DNA of 23,797 nt from a virus. The position numbers and the translations under genes were made by a program. The DNA is taken from IMG/VR virus record IMGVR_UViG_3300030098_005824, positions 1 to 23,797 of that record, one strand, 5' to 3'. Below are positions 1-7,730 of the stretch, piece after piece (position 1 is the stretch's first letter; every line of letters begins with the position of its first letter). The notes beneath the pieces were generated by a model, which had not been told where the DNA came from, did no database searches, and saw only the letters and a program-made list of their open reading frames with translations.

Positions 1-918
1 TTTCCACGTACTGAGGAACATGCGTTTAGAGACGAAACAAAAAATAGTATATTTAACTTAGTAAAAATATACGAACAAATAGATTACAACGAAGAACTAA
101 GTAGTAGCTTAGGCATAACACAAGGAAATTTTCAGTGGGTAAATGGTATAAAAGATACACAAGTTATATTTTATCCAGATCCAAAAGGTAGATTTAAAGT
201 TAGTTGGGTTCCACCTCAACAACTACAAAACAGAGTGGTACTTAAAAATGGTATTAAATATCCTGGTAATGAACATATGGGTGCTTTTGGATGTGACTCA
301 TACGATATATCCGGGACCGTAGATGGTGAAGGTTCTAAAGGAGCGCTTCACGGACTTACTAAATTCAGTATGGAGGACGCTCCTGCTAACAGCTTCTTTT
401 TAGAATACTTATCAAGACCACCTACGGCTGAGATATTTTTTGAAGACGTTTTGATGGCTTTAGTTTTTTATAGTATGCCTTTATTAGCAGAGAATAATAA
501 ACCTAGATTATTATACTATTTAAGGCGTAGAGGTTACAGGGGTTTTAGTATGAATAGACCTGACAAAGTTTGGAATAAATTATCTGTTGCCGAAAAAGAA
601 ATAGGTGGTATACCAAACTCTAGTGAAGACATAAAACAAGCTCATGCAGCTGCTATTGAAATGTACATACAAGATCACGTAGGTATGAAACAAGATGGTA
701 CTTTTGGTGATTTGTATTTTAATAGTTTATTAAACGATTGGGCTAAATTTGATATAAATAAAAGAACTAAATTTGACGCTACAATAAGTAGTGGTTTAGC
801 GATAATGGCAAATAATAAACATTTATACACGCCTAATGCTAAAATAGAAAAACAAAAGTTAAATATAAATATTGCTAGATATAGAAACACTGGTAATAAT
901 TCACAAATAATAAAATAA
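1..918 (+). CDS. terL: Terminase large subunit, C-terminal part (5' end outside window)
   Basis: This is the DNA-packaging motor subunit that cuts and translocates phage DNA into the prohead. The frame is open from base 1, so the start lies upstream; the GTG at 235 is internal. The 305 visible residues begin with a PRTEEHAF block, which follows the ATPase domain in related terminases, and then hold the RNase H-like nuclease domain. Its likely metal-binding acids are visible: Asp99 in GCDSYDIS (bases 295-297), Glu164 in LLAENNK (490-492) and Asp259 in RTKFDAT (775-777). The block GTVDGEGSKGALHGLTKF resembles crAss-like terminases. The stop is followed two bases later by the portal ATG, so the two are probably co-translated. 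The ATPase Walker motifs are outside the window and cannot be checked. Confidence 0.9.
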   Translation, partial: FPRTEEHAFRDETKNSIFNLVKIYEQIDYNEELSSSLGITQGNFQWVNGIKDTQVIFYPDPKGRFKVSWVPPQQLQNRVVLKNGIKYPGNEHMGAFGCDSYDISGTVDGEGSKGALHGLTKFSMEDAPANSFFLEYLSRPPTAEIFFEDVLMALVFYSMPLLAENNKPRLLYYLRRRGYRGFSMNRPDKVWNKLSVAEKEIGGIPNSSEDIKQAHAAAIEMYIQDHVGMKQDGTFGDLYFNSLLNDWAKFDINKRTKFDATISSGLAIMANNKHLYTPNAKIEKQKLNINIARYRNTGNNSQIIK

Positions 919-920
919 AT

Positions 921-3341
921 ATGGCATATTCTAGTAGTTATTTTCCTAACCAAACAGTAAGTGATGCTGAAAAGTTAAGTTATGATTATGGTTTAAAAGT
1001 AGCAAAAGCTATAGAAGCAGAGTGGTTTTCTAATGATGCTAGTAGAACTTATAACAGTAGATACAGAAATAATTATAATGATTTTCACTCATTAAGACTT
1101 TATGCTAGAGGTGAGCAAGGTATACAAAAATACAAAGACGAGTTGTCTATAAATGGTGATTTATCTTATTTAAATTTAGACTGGACACCAGTACCTATTA
1201 TACCTAAGTTTGTAGATATACTAGTAAACGGTATGACACAAAGAATGTATGATGTAAAGGCTTATTCTCAGTCACCTAACGGTGTTGAAAAGAGAACTAA
1301 TTATATGGAGTCTTTGTTGTCTGATATGGAGCTAAAAGATTTTGATGAAGATATGGCCGCTACATTTGGTATTAATACTAGAGAAACAGATGGTGAAATA
1401 CCAGAGACTACAGAAGAGCTACAAGTTCATATGCAGCTCACCTATAAACAAGCAGTAGAACTAGCGGAAGAACAAGCTATAAAAACTTTGTTTGAAGGTA
1501 ACAACTATGATTTAATACAAAAAAGATTTTATTATGATTTAGCTGTTTTAGGTATTGGTGCAGTTAAAACTGATTTTAATACATCAGAAGGTGTTACTAT
1601 AAAATACGTTGATCCTGCTGATTTAGTTTACTCTCATACAGACTCGCCATACTTTGACGATATATATTATGTTGGTGAAGTTAAAGATATACCTATAAAT
1701 GAACTAGCTAAACAGTTTCCTTTTTTAGATGAAAATGATTTAGAAGATATAGTTAAAAACAAATCTTATCATAAAACATCAGGAAGAGATAAATATAGTT
1801 ACGATAAAAAAGATAACAATACAATACAAGTTTTATATTTTAACTATAAAACTTATATGAACGAGGTTTATAAAATAAAAGAAACAGGTAGTGGTGCAGA
1901 AAAAATAATACCAAAAGACGATCAGTTTAATCCGCCAGAAAGTATGGAAGGTGGTTTTGGTAAACTATTAAAATCTATAGAAGTTTTGTATGAAGGAGCT
2001 TTAATATTAGGTACAGAAAAATTACTTAAATGGGAGATGGCTAAAAATATGATGAGACCAAAAAGTAATTTTACAAAAGTAAAAATGAATTATGCTATTG
2101 TAGCACCTCGTATGTATAATGGTCGTATTGATTCAATAGTAAAACGTGTAACTGGTTTTGCGGATATGATACAACTAACACACTTAAAGTTACAGCAAGT
2201 AATGTCACGTATGATACCTGATGGTGTTTATATGGACGCTGATGGTTTAGCTGAAATAGATTTAGGCAACGGTACAAACTATAATCCACAAGAAGCTTTA
2301 AATATGTTTTTTCAAACTGGATCTGTAATTGGTAGATCGTTTACAAGTGAAGGTGATATGAATCCTGGCAAAGTACCAATACAAGAGATAACTAGCGGTA
2401 GTGGTGGTAATAAAATGCAAGCGTTAATAGGTAATTACAATTATTATTTGCAAATGATTAGAGATACTACTGGGCTTAACGAAGCTAGAGATGGTAGCAT
2501 GCCAGATAAAAATGCTTTAGTAGGTGTACAAAAAATTGCCGCAGCAAACAGCAACACAGCTACAAGACATATATTGCAAAGTGGTTTGTTTTTAACAGCT
2601 GAAATAGCAGAGCTATTATCACTTAGAATATCTGATATTATAGAATATTCACCAACAAAAGAAGCTTTTATAGAAATGTTAGGTAGTCACAATGTAGCTA
2701 CGTTAGAAGAAATGTCTAGCTTACACTTATATGACTTTGGTATATTTATAGAATTACAACCAGATGAAGAAGAAAAAGCAAAGCTTGAAAACAATATACA
2801 AATGGCTATACAACAAAAAAGTATAGATCTTGAAGATGCTATTGATATACGTGAAATTAGAAATTTAAAACTAGCTAATCAAGTTTTAAAAATACGTAGA
2901 AGAAAAAAACAAGAGCGTGATAGACAAATGCAGTTAGAAAATATACAAGCACAAACACAGTCTAATACACAAGCAGCACAAGCAGCAGCTCAAGTTGATA
3001 TGCAAAAAGAACAAGCTATAACACAATCAAAAATACAACTAGAACAAGTTAAAGCTCAAATAGAAGCGCAAAAAATGCAACAAGAAGTTGCAGCTAAAAA
3101 AGAATTAATGCAAATAGAGTTTCAATACAACATGGCTATTAAAGGCGCTGAAGCAAATAACTTAAAACAAAGAGAAAAAGAAAAAGAAGATCGTAAAGAC
3201 GAAAGAACAAAAATACAAGCTACACAACAAAGTGAAATGATAGAGCAAAGAAAAACAGGTAAACCACCTAAAAACTTTGAGTCTTCAGGTAATGATATAC
3301 TAAGTGGTAGCTTTGATTTAGGAGCTTTTAATCCTAGATAA
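921..3341 (+). CDS. Portal protein, crAss-like
   Basis: The portal is the dodecameric ring at one capsid vertex through which DNA enters and leaves and on which the tail is built. At 806 residues it has the usual length for crAss-like portals. Conserved-looking blocks are LNLDWTPVPIIPKFVDILVNG (about residues 83-103), the LAVLGIGAVKTDFN region, and TGLNEARDGS followed by NALVGVQKIAAANSNTATRH (about 517-550). The C-terminal 150 residues or so are rich in Gln, Ala, Glu and Lys and should form a long helical coiled coil or barrel inside the capsid, ending in a short Gly/Ser/Phe tail. The ATG at 921 is two bases after the terminase stop and has no Shine-Dalgarno sequence, only an A/T leader. Assignment rests on remembered family motifs plus its place between terminase and scaffold. 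Confidence 0.9.
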   Translation: MAYSSSYFPNQTVSDAEKLSYDYGLKVAKAIEAEWFSNDASRTYNSRYRNNYNDFHSLRLYARGEQGIQKYKDELSINGDLSYLNLDWTPVPIIPKFVDILVNGMTQRMYDVKAYSQSPNGVEKRTNYMESLLSDMELKDFDEDMAATFGINTRETDGEIPETTEELQVHMQLTYKQAVELAEEQAIKTLFEGNNYDLIQKRFYYDLAVLGIGAVKTDFNTSEGVTIKYVDPADLVYSHTDSPYFDDIYYVGEVKDIPINELAKQFPFLDENDLEDIVKNKSYHKTSGRDKYSYDKKDNNTIQVLYFNYKTYMNEVYKIKETGSGAEKIIPKDDQFNPPESMEGGFGKLLKSIEVLYEGALILGTEKLLKWEMAKNMMRPKSNFTKVKMNYAIVAPRMYNGRIDSIVKRVTGFADMIQLTHLKLQQVMSRMIPDGVYMDADGLAEIDLGNGTNYNPQEALNMFFQTGSVIGRSFTSEGDMNPGKVPIQEITSGSGGNKMQALIGNYNYYLQMIRDTTGLNEARDGSMPDKNALVGVQKIAAANSNTATRHILQSGLFLTAEIAELLSLRISDIIEYSPTKEAFIEMLGSHNVATLEEMSSLHLYDFGIFIELQPDEEEKAKLENNIQMAIQQKSIDLEDAIDIREIRNLKLANQVLKIRRRKKQERDRQMQLENIQAQTQSNTQAAQAAAQVDMQKEQAITQSKIQLEQVKAQIEAQKMQQEVAAKKELMQIEFQYNMAIKGAEANNLKQREKEKEDRKDERTKIQATQQSEMIEQRKTGKPPKNFESSGNDILSGSFDLGAFNPR

Positions 3342-3342
3342 G

Positions 3343-3371
3343 TTTATTAATTATTATTATATTATATTATG
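3343..3371 (+). promoter_or_regulatory. A/T-only leader of the scaffold gene
   Basis: The short gap before the scaffold ATG contains only A and T after its first base. It holds TTTATTAATT and, ending at the start codon, ATTATATTATGG. The same two blocks occur with almost the same spacing before the gene at 6129. There is no purine-rich ribosome binding site. It probably acts as an unstructured translation leader of the Bacteroidota type; a promoter role is possible, but no TTTG or TAnnTTTG element is visible. Confidence 0.45.
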
Positions 3372-4562
3372 GAAGAAAAAAATGAAAACGTAGTTGAAGA
3401 AACTACACAAGAAAACGTTACTAAAGTTAAGGTTGAAGAGCCAAAGCAAGAAGATAACATTATAAAAGTAAATTTAGATAAACCTGTAAAAAAAGAAGAA
3501 GATGCCACTGAGAAGCAAAGCACAGATGAGATACCTGTTCGCGACAGATCCGAAGCTAGCGAAAAAGTTCGTGAAGAAAACGAAAAAAAGCCTGAAGAGT
3601 CTACCGAACAAAGTGAAGAGAAAAAAGAAGAAGTAATACTAGAAGAAATAACTGAAGATTCAACTGAAGAAGAAGTTGCTGAAGTAGAAGAAAAAGTTGA
3701 AGAAGCTATTGCTGAATCAGAAGCTACAGGTAAACCATTACCAGAAAACATACAAAAGTTAATAGACTTTATGGAAGATACTGGTGGTGATATAAACGAT
3801 TACGTAAAACTTAATCAAGACTATAGTAAGTTAAATGACAACGATGTTGTATTTGAGTATTATAGGCAAACAAAGCCTCATTTAACTAATGATGAAATAA
3901 ATTTCTTAATGGAAGATACTTTTAAAGTAGACGAAGAAGAAGATACTGATAGAGAAATACGAAGAAAAAAACTAGCGTTTAAAGAGCAAGTTGCCAGCGC
4001 TAGAAGCCACCTGGACGGGCAAAAGTCCAAGTACTATAAAGAAATCAAAGCTGGTTCAAAGCTTACGCCTGAACAACAAAAAGCTGTAGATTTTTTTAAT
4101 AGATATAACAAGCAATCAGAAGAAAATAAAAAGATTGTAGATACTAACACTAAAATATTTTCTCAAAAAACAAACTCTTTATTTAATGATAAATTCAAAG
4201 GTTTTGAATATAATGTTGGTGATAAAAAGTTTAGATTTAATGTTAAAGATATTAATAGTGTAAAGCAAAAACAAAGTAATATAAATAATTTTATGGCAAA
4301 GTTTGTTGATAAAAATTCTACTTTAACAGATGCTAAAGGGTATCACAAAGCTTTATACACAGCTATGAACGCTGATGCTGTTGCAAAACATTTTTACGAA
4401 CAAGGCAAAGCTGATGCTATGAAAGCAAGCGTTGCTAAAGCTAAAAATATTGACATGAATCCAAGACAAGCTCATGGAGAAGTTAATGTTGGAGGCACGA
4501 AAGTAAGAGTATTAGGTGATAATTCTTCTGATTTTAAGTTTAAAATTAAAAACAATAAATAA
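3369..4562 (+). CDS. Putative capsid scaffolding protein
   Basis: This gene sits between portal and major capsid protein, the usual place for a scaffold, which guides capsid assembly and is then lost. Residues 1-120 are extremely rich in Glu and Lys with almost no hydrophobic core, so probably disordered. The remainder is ordered and helical: FMEDTGGDINDYVKLNQDYS (134-153), EYYRQTKPHL (163-172), a long basic/acidic helix (about 195-228), a GFEYNVGDKKFRF strand pair (278-290) and AKHFYEQGKADA (339-350). The C-terminus, GGTKVRVLGD then a basic FKFKIKNNK tail, is a plausible capsid-binding end. I see no protease catalytic motif, and no separate maturation protease lies between portal and capsid. 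Role is inferred from position, composition and a remembered family pattern in marine phages. Confidence 0.75.
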   Translation: MEEKNENVVEETTQENVTKVKVEEPKQEDNIIKVNLDKPVKKEEDATEKQSTDEIPVRDRSEASEKVREENEKKPEESTEQSEEKKEEVILEEITEDSTEEEVAEVEEKVEEAIAESEATGKPLPENIQKLIDFMEDTGGDINDYVKLNQDYSKLNDNDVVFEYYRQTKPHLTNDEINFLMEDTFKVDEEEDTDREIRRKKLAFKEQVASARSHLDGQKSKYYKEIKAGSKLTPEQQKAVDFFNRYNKQSEENKKIVDTNTKIFSQKTNSLFNDKFKGFEYNVGDKKFRFNVKDINSVKQKQSNINNFMAKFVDKNSTLTDAKGYHKALYTAMNADAVAKHFYEQGKADAMKASVAKAKNIDMNPRQAHGEVNVGGTKVRVLGDNSSDFKFKIKNNK

Positions 4563-4581
4563 CAATTTAAAATAAAAAATT

Positions 4582-6060
4582 ATGGCAATTACTCCAGGTA
4601 ATAATTTGAATAGCGTGCCTGCTCCAATAAAGCAAACGTTATCTACAAATTATCTAGACCTTTCGTCTGCTTCAAATGCAGGTTGGGGTCAACAATACGT
4701 TCCAGATTTAATGGAAAAAGAGGCTGAAGTTTTCGGTCCAAGAACAATTTCAGGTTTTTTAGCACAGGTTAGTGCTGAAGAAGCTATGACTGCTGATCAA
4801 GTTGTTTGGTCAGAGCAAGGTAGATTACATCTATCATACAAAGGTACAGTTGTTACAGCTGGTTCTACAAACGGTACTTTTGAAGTAACAGCTGATATAG
4901 ATGGTAATTCTATTTCAGGTGGTACTGCAAACCACGGTGTTAGAACTAATGATATAGTACTTATTGCAAGCGCTGGTATAGTTACACCTTGTTTAGCTGT
5001 TGATACTGATACAGCTACAATTCAAGTTGAACCATTTGATAAAGCTGATTTAACCGGTCACGCTACAGGAACTGGTGTTTCTACTTTATTAGTTGTTGGT
5101 TCTGAATATGCAAAAGGAACTGCTTACAATGATGGTAACTTTGCTGCAGCTACTTCGCGTACTCCAGCTAACGAGCCTGTTTTCCAAACTTTTACTAATA
5201 AGCCAATTATTATGAAAGATTACTACGAAGTATCAGGTTCTGATGCGTCTAGAATTGGTTGGGTAGAAGTTTCTGCTGAAAATGGTCAATCAGGTTACTT
5301 ATGGTATTTAAAAGCTGAAGCTGACACAAGAGCTAGATTTACTGATTATATTGAAATGGCAATGTTAGAAAGCGTTAGAGGTTCGAACTCTACTGTTGTT
5401 GATACTAGTTTAGGAGCTGATTCTGATGCTGGTGTTGGTACGCAAGGTTTATTTGACGCTATAACTGATAGAGGTAATGTTACTTCTGGTGTTACTGGTG
5501 TTAATGCTGCTACTGATTTAGCTGAGTTCGATGCAATACTTGCTGAGTTTGATAAGCAAGGCGCTATTGAAGAGTATATGATGTTTGTTAACAGAGCTAC
5601 TAGCTTAGCTATTGATGACATGCTAGCTTCAATGAACTCTTACGGGGCTGGTGGTACTTCTTACGGAGTGTTTAACAACTCTGAAGATATGGCATTAAAT
5701 TTAGGTTTTACTGGTTTCAGAAGAGGTTCTTATGACTTCTACAAGTCTGACTTTAGATACTTAAATGATTTAGCGACTAGAGGTGGTATTAACGCTGCTG
5801 CTACTTCTGCTGCTATTAGAGGTGTTTTAATTCCTGCTGGTACTTCTTCAGTTTATGATCAAACTGTTGGCGCAAGCATGAAGAGACCTTTCTTACATGT
5901 AAGATATAGAGCTTCACAAACTGATGACCGAAGAATGAAAACTTGGGTTACTGGTTCTGTTGGTGCTGCTACATCTTCATTAGATGCAATGCAATTACAC
6001 TTCTTAACAGAAAGATGTTTAATCACTCAAGGTGCTAACAACTTTATGTTAATGCAGTAA
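4582..6060 (+). CDS. Major capsid protein (HK97 fold expected)
   Basis: This 492-residue protein forms the capsid shell. Length and position after the scaffold fit crAss-like capsid proteins, as does the block NKPIIMKDYYEVSGSDASRIG (residues 206-226). Residues about 85-175 are Gly/Thr/Val-rich and beta-like (GTVVTAGSTNGTFEV, RTNDIVLIASAGIV) and probably form a surface insertion or extended loop. The C-terminal third holds aromatic-rich blocks (GSYDFYKSDFRYLND, RPFLHVRYRASQTDDRRMKTW). Codon use differs from its neighbours: Tyr is TAC in 10 of 17 cases and Phe is TTC in 7 of 20, against TAC in 1 of 9 Tyr in the next gene, as expected for the most highly expressed protein. A strong terminator follows the stop. 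The HK97 fold is inferred from the family, not seen directly. Confidence 0.88.
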   Translation: MAITPGNNLNSVPAPIKQTLSTNYLDLSSASNAGWGQQYVPDLMEKEAEVFGPRTISGFLAQVSAEEAMTADQVVWSEQGRLHLSYKGTVVTAGSTNGTFEVTADIDGNSISGGTANHGVRTNDIVLIASAGIVTPCLAVDTDTATIQVEPFDKADLTGHATGTGVSTLLVVGSEYAKGTAYNDGNFAAATSRTPANEPVFQTFTNKPIIMKDYYEVSGSDASRIGWVEVSAENGQSGYLWYLKAEADTRARFTDYIEMAMLESVRGSNSTVVDTSLGADSDAGVGTQGLFDAITDRGNVTSGVTGVNAATDLAEFDAILAEFDKQGAIEEYMMFVNRATSLAIDDMLASMNSYGAGGTSYGVFNNSEDMALNLGFTGFRRGSYDFYKSDFRYLNDLATRGGINAAATSAAIRGVLIPAGTSSVYDQTVGASMKRPFLHVRYRASQTDDRRMKTWVTGSVGAATSSLDAMQLHFLTERCLITQGANNFMLMQ

Positions 6061-6069
6061 ACTATTTTT

Positions 6070-6105
6070 AAAAGACCGGGGCTTAGGCCTCGGCCTTTTA
6101 TTTTA
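6070..6105 (+). terminator. Rho-independent terminator after the capsid gene
   Basis: Ten bases after the capsid stop, gaccggggc (6074-6082) and gcctcggcc (6087-6095) form a 9-position stem with one mismatch and one G-T pair around the 4-base loop ttag. It is flanked by AAAA on the left and TTTTATTTT on the right, so the stem can extend by A-T pairs and is followed by a U-tract in the RNA. In such AT-rich DNA this GC-rich palindrome stands out. The tail genes continue on the same strand, so it probably allows partial read-through. Confidence 0.85.
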
Positions 6106-6131
6106 TTAATTTTATTATATATTATATTATG
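6102..6131 (+). promoter_or_regulatory. A/T-only leader of the gene after the capsid
   Basis: After the terminator, the leader carries TTTATTAATT and then ATTATATTATGG at the start codon, matching the scaffold leader at 3343-3371 with spacing one base different. It overlaps the terminator U-tract. Since it follows a terminator it could also hold a promoter, but I cannot identify one by motif. Confidence 0.4.
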
Positions 6132-6956
6132 GCAAAAAAAGAAAAAACTAAAGAGGTAGAAGTACCTGTTGTTGAAACACCAGTTGTTGAAACAAAAAAA
6201 ACTAAAAGAGTTGAACCTAAAAATAAAAACGTTGATAATTGGGAAATAAAAGATAGAGTTTATTATTTAAAAGGCGCTAAAAAACCTTTATCAAAAATGA
6301 TAAGATCTGCTAATATATATTGGTTTGATGAAGGAAAAGGTTACGAAAGAGAACTAAAGTATTGTGAAAACCAAATAACTTCTTTTGTAGACGAAATGAA
6401 AGGAGACCAAAGATTATCTCATATTGTTTTTAGAAATGGAGCTTTGCTTGTTCCAAAAGAAAAAACAGTTTTACAAAAACTTTTATCTTTATATCATCCA
6501 GAAAAAGATATAACTTATGAAGAGTGGAAACCAGAAGTTAAAGCTGCGGATGAAATAGAAATATTAGAGTTAGAAGCAGACGCAATAGTTTTAGCTAGAG
6601 AAATAGATATTGATTTAGCAGAAGCTATTATGCGTGTAGAAAAAGGTTCTGAAGTATCTAGGATGAGTTCTAAAGAGCTTAAAAGAGATTTGTTAGTATT
6701 TGCTCGTAGTAATCCTGCTTTGTTCTTAGAGTTAGCTGCTGATGATAATGTTCAACTTAGAAACTTTGGTATTAAAGCTACCGAGCTTGGTATTATTAAG
6801 TTGTCTAACGATCAAAGAAACTTTTTATGGGGTTCTAATAATAGAGTTATAATGACTGTACCATTTGATGAGCATCCATATACCGCTTTAGCACATTGGT
6901 TTAAAACTGATGAAGGTATGGAAATATATCAAAATATAGAAAAAAGATTAAACTAA
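6129..6956 (+). CDS. Conserved phage protein of unknown role, after the capsid gene
   Basis: I do not recognise a named family, though the two-part pattern recalls uncharacterised virion-region proteins of marine phages. The 275 residues start with a Lys/Glu/Val/Pro-rich disordered tail containing a duplicated PVVET (residues 18-22 and a copy just before). Residues about 37-125 form one domain with aromatic-rich strands (DRVYYLKG, ANIYWFDEGKGYERE, SHIVFRNGALLVP) ending at LLSLYHPEKD. Residues about 140-245 are helical, with AREIDIDLAEAIMRVEKG and ARSNPALFLELAADD followed by LRNFGIKATELGIIKL. No signal peptide, membrane segment or catalytic motif is visible. It lies between two hairpins, so its mRNA may be a separately processed unit. 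A head-completion or decoration role is possible from position only. Confidence 0.6.
   Translation: MAKKEKTKEVEVPVVETPVVETKKTKRVEPKNKNVDNWEIKDRVYYLKGAKKPLSKMIRSANIYWFDEGKGYERELKYCENQITSFVDEMKGDQRLSHIVFRNGALLVPKEKTVLQKLLSLYHPEKDITYEEWKPEVKAADEIEILELEADAIVLAREIDIDLAEAIMRVEKGSEVSRMSSKELKRDLLVFARSNPALFLELAADDNVQLRNFGIKATELGIIKLSNDQRNFLWGSNNRVIMTVPFDEHPYTALAHWFKTDEGMEIYQNIEKRLN
6165..6194 (+). repeat. Tandem 15-base duplication in the N-terminal tail
   Basis: CCTGTTGTTGAAACA at 6165-6179 is directly followed by CCAGTTGTTGAAACA at 6180-6194, differing at one third-codon base. It encodes two PVVET units in the disordered N-terminal tail of the 275-residue protein. It looks like a recent in-frame duplication. 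Confidence 0.8.
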
Positions 6957-6963
6957 TCAAACT

Positions 6964-6998
6964 GTAGAGCGGTCGCTCTTCAGGGCGATCGCAACTAC
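6964..6998 (+). other. GC-rich intergenic hairpin without U-tract
   Basis: Gcggtcgctc (6969-6978) pairs over ten positions with gggcgatcgc (6983-6992) around loop ttca, allowing G-T pairs, and gtag/ctac extend it after a small internal bulge. It is followed by eight A residues rather than a T-run, so it does not look like a + strand intrinsic terminator. On the other strand the T-run would precede the hairpin, so it is not a minus-strand terminator either. It may be an RNA processing or 3'-end stabilising element, or an intrinsic terminator of unusual type. It lies eight bases after the stop of one gene and 12 bases before the next ATG. Confidence 0.7.
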
Positions 6999-7010
6999 AA
7001 AAAAAATATT

Positions 7011-7727
7011 ATGATAAACGTAAACGAAGTGTATGAAACTGTTTTAGCAATATGTAATAAAGAAAATAGAGGCTATATAACACCTCAAGAATTTAATTTA
7101 TTTGCTAATCAAGCACAAAATTCAATATTTTATAGTTATTTTTATGATTTAGATACTGCTAAAAAAAGGTCGTTTAGCAGTGATTATGTTAGTAAGGTTA
7201 ACTTACTTGAAGATAAACTGCATCCTTTCAAGTTTGATACTACTATTACAGACGGAGATTCAATAAGTAGTCTTGATGCTTTTTATAGATTAGCAAACGT
7301 TTATTATAAAGCACCTAATGCTGGTGATCAAGAAGGTATTATTGTTGAAGAAATAAGTTCTTTTGATCGAATAAGAATACAACAATCTCCATTAACAAGA
7401 GCAACTATAGATAGACCCATGTATTATATAAGTGGAGATTTATTTTTGACTATACATCCTGGAGAACAAGATCCTGCGCTTGGCACGTATTATGCTCAAT
7501 ATTATTTTCATCCAGGAAGAGTTAACTGGACTTACGTTGTTGTAAATGATAAACCTTTATATAATGGTTTTAGTCCTAATCATAAAAACTTTGATCTTGT
7601 TGAGTCTGAAAAACCTAAAGTAATAAACAAAATATTGCAATACGCAGGTGTATTGTTAAAAGATAATAATTTAATTCAATCATCAACAGCTGAAGAAATA
7701 AAAAGTATTCAAACTGAAAAACAATAA
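7011..7727 (+). CDS. Ring/neck (head-to-tail connector) protein, crAss-like
   Basis: The N-terminal block INVNEVYETVLAICNKENRG then YITPQEFNLFANQAQNSIF (residues 2-40) closely resembles a conserved protein of crAss-like phages encoded beside the tail connector genes. The 238-residue product is probably one of the rings stacked below the portal. The middle (about 95-190) is beta-rich with Tyr-rich strands (YYISGDLFLTIHPG, TYYAQYYFHPG). The C-terminus, VINKILQYAGVLLKDNNLIQ, is helical and resembles the C-terminal helix of small connector proteins. The ATG follows an A-rich, SD-less leader, and the next gene starts three bases after its stop, so the pair is likely translated together. The exact ring position cannot be told from sequence alone. 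Confidence 0.75.
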   Translation: MINVNEVYETVLAICNKENRGYITPQEFNLFANQAQNSIFYSYFYDLDTAKKRSFSSDYVSKVNLLEDKLHPFKFDTTITDGDSISSLDAFYRLANVYYKAPNAGDQEGIIVEEISSFDRIRIQQSPLTRATIDRPMYYISGDLFLTIHPGEQDPALGTYYAQYYFHPGRVNWTYVVVNDKPLYNGFSPNHKNFDLVESEKPKVINKILQYAGVLLKDNNLIQSSTAEEIKSIQTEKQ

Positions 7728-7730
7728 TAA

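Noticed and set aside
235-237. GTG as the start of the first gene
   Set aside because: The frame is open to base 1 and encodes terminase-like sequence upstream of it (PRTEEHAF), so the start is outside the window.
3362-3751. Minus-strand open frame, Ser/Phe-rich, 129 codons
   Set aside because: It mirrors the Glu/Lys-rich codons of the scaffold gene; composition is an artefact and there is no start context.
6985-6992. GCGATCGC, the cyanobacterial HIP1 octamer, as a host clue
   Set aside because: Found as one arm of the hairpin at 6964-6998; a single copy carries no weight, and start-site leaders point to Bacteroidota.
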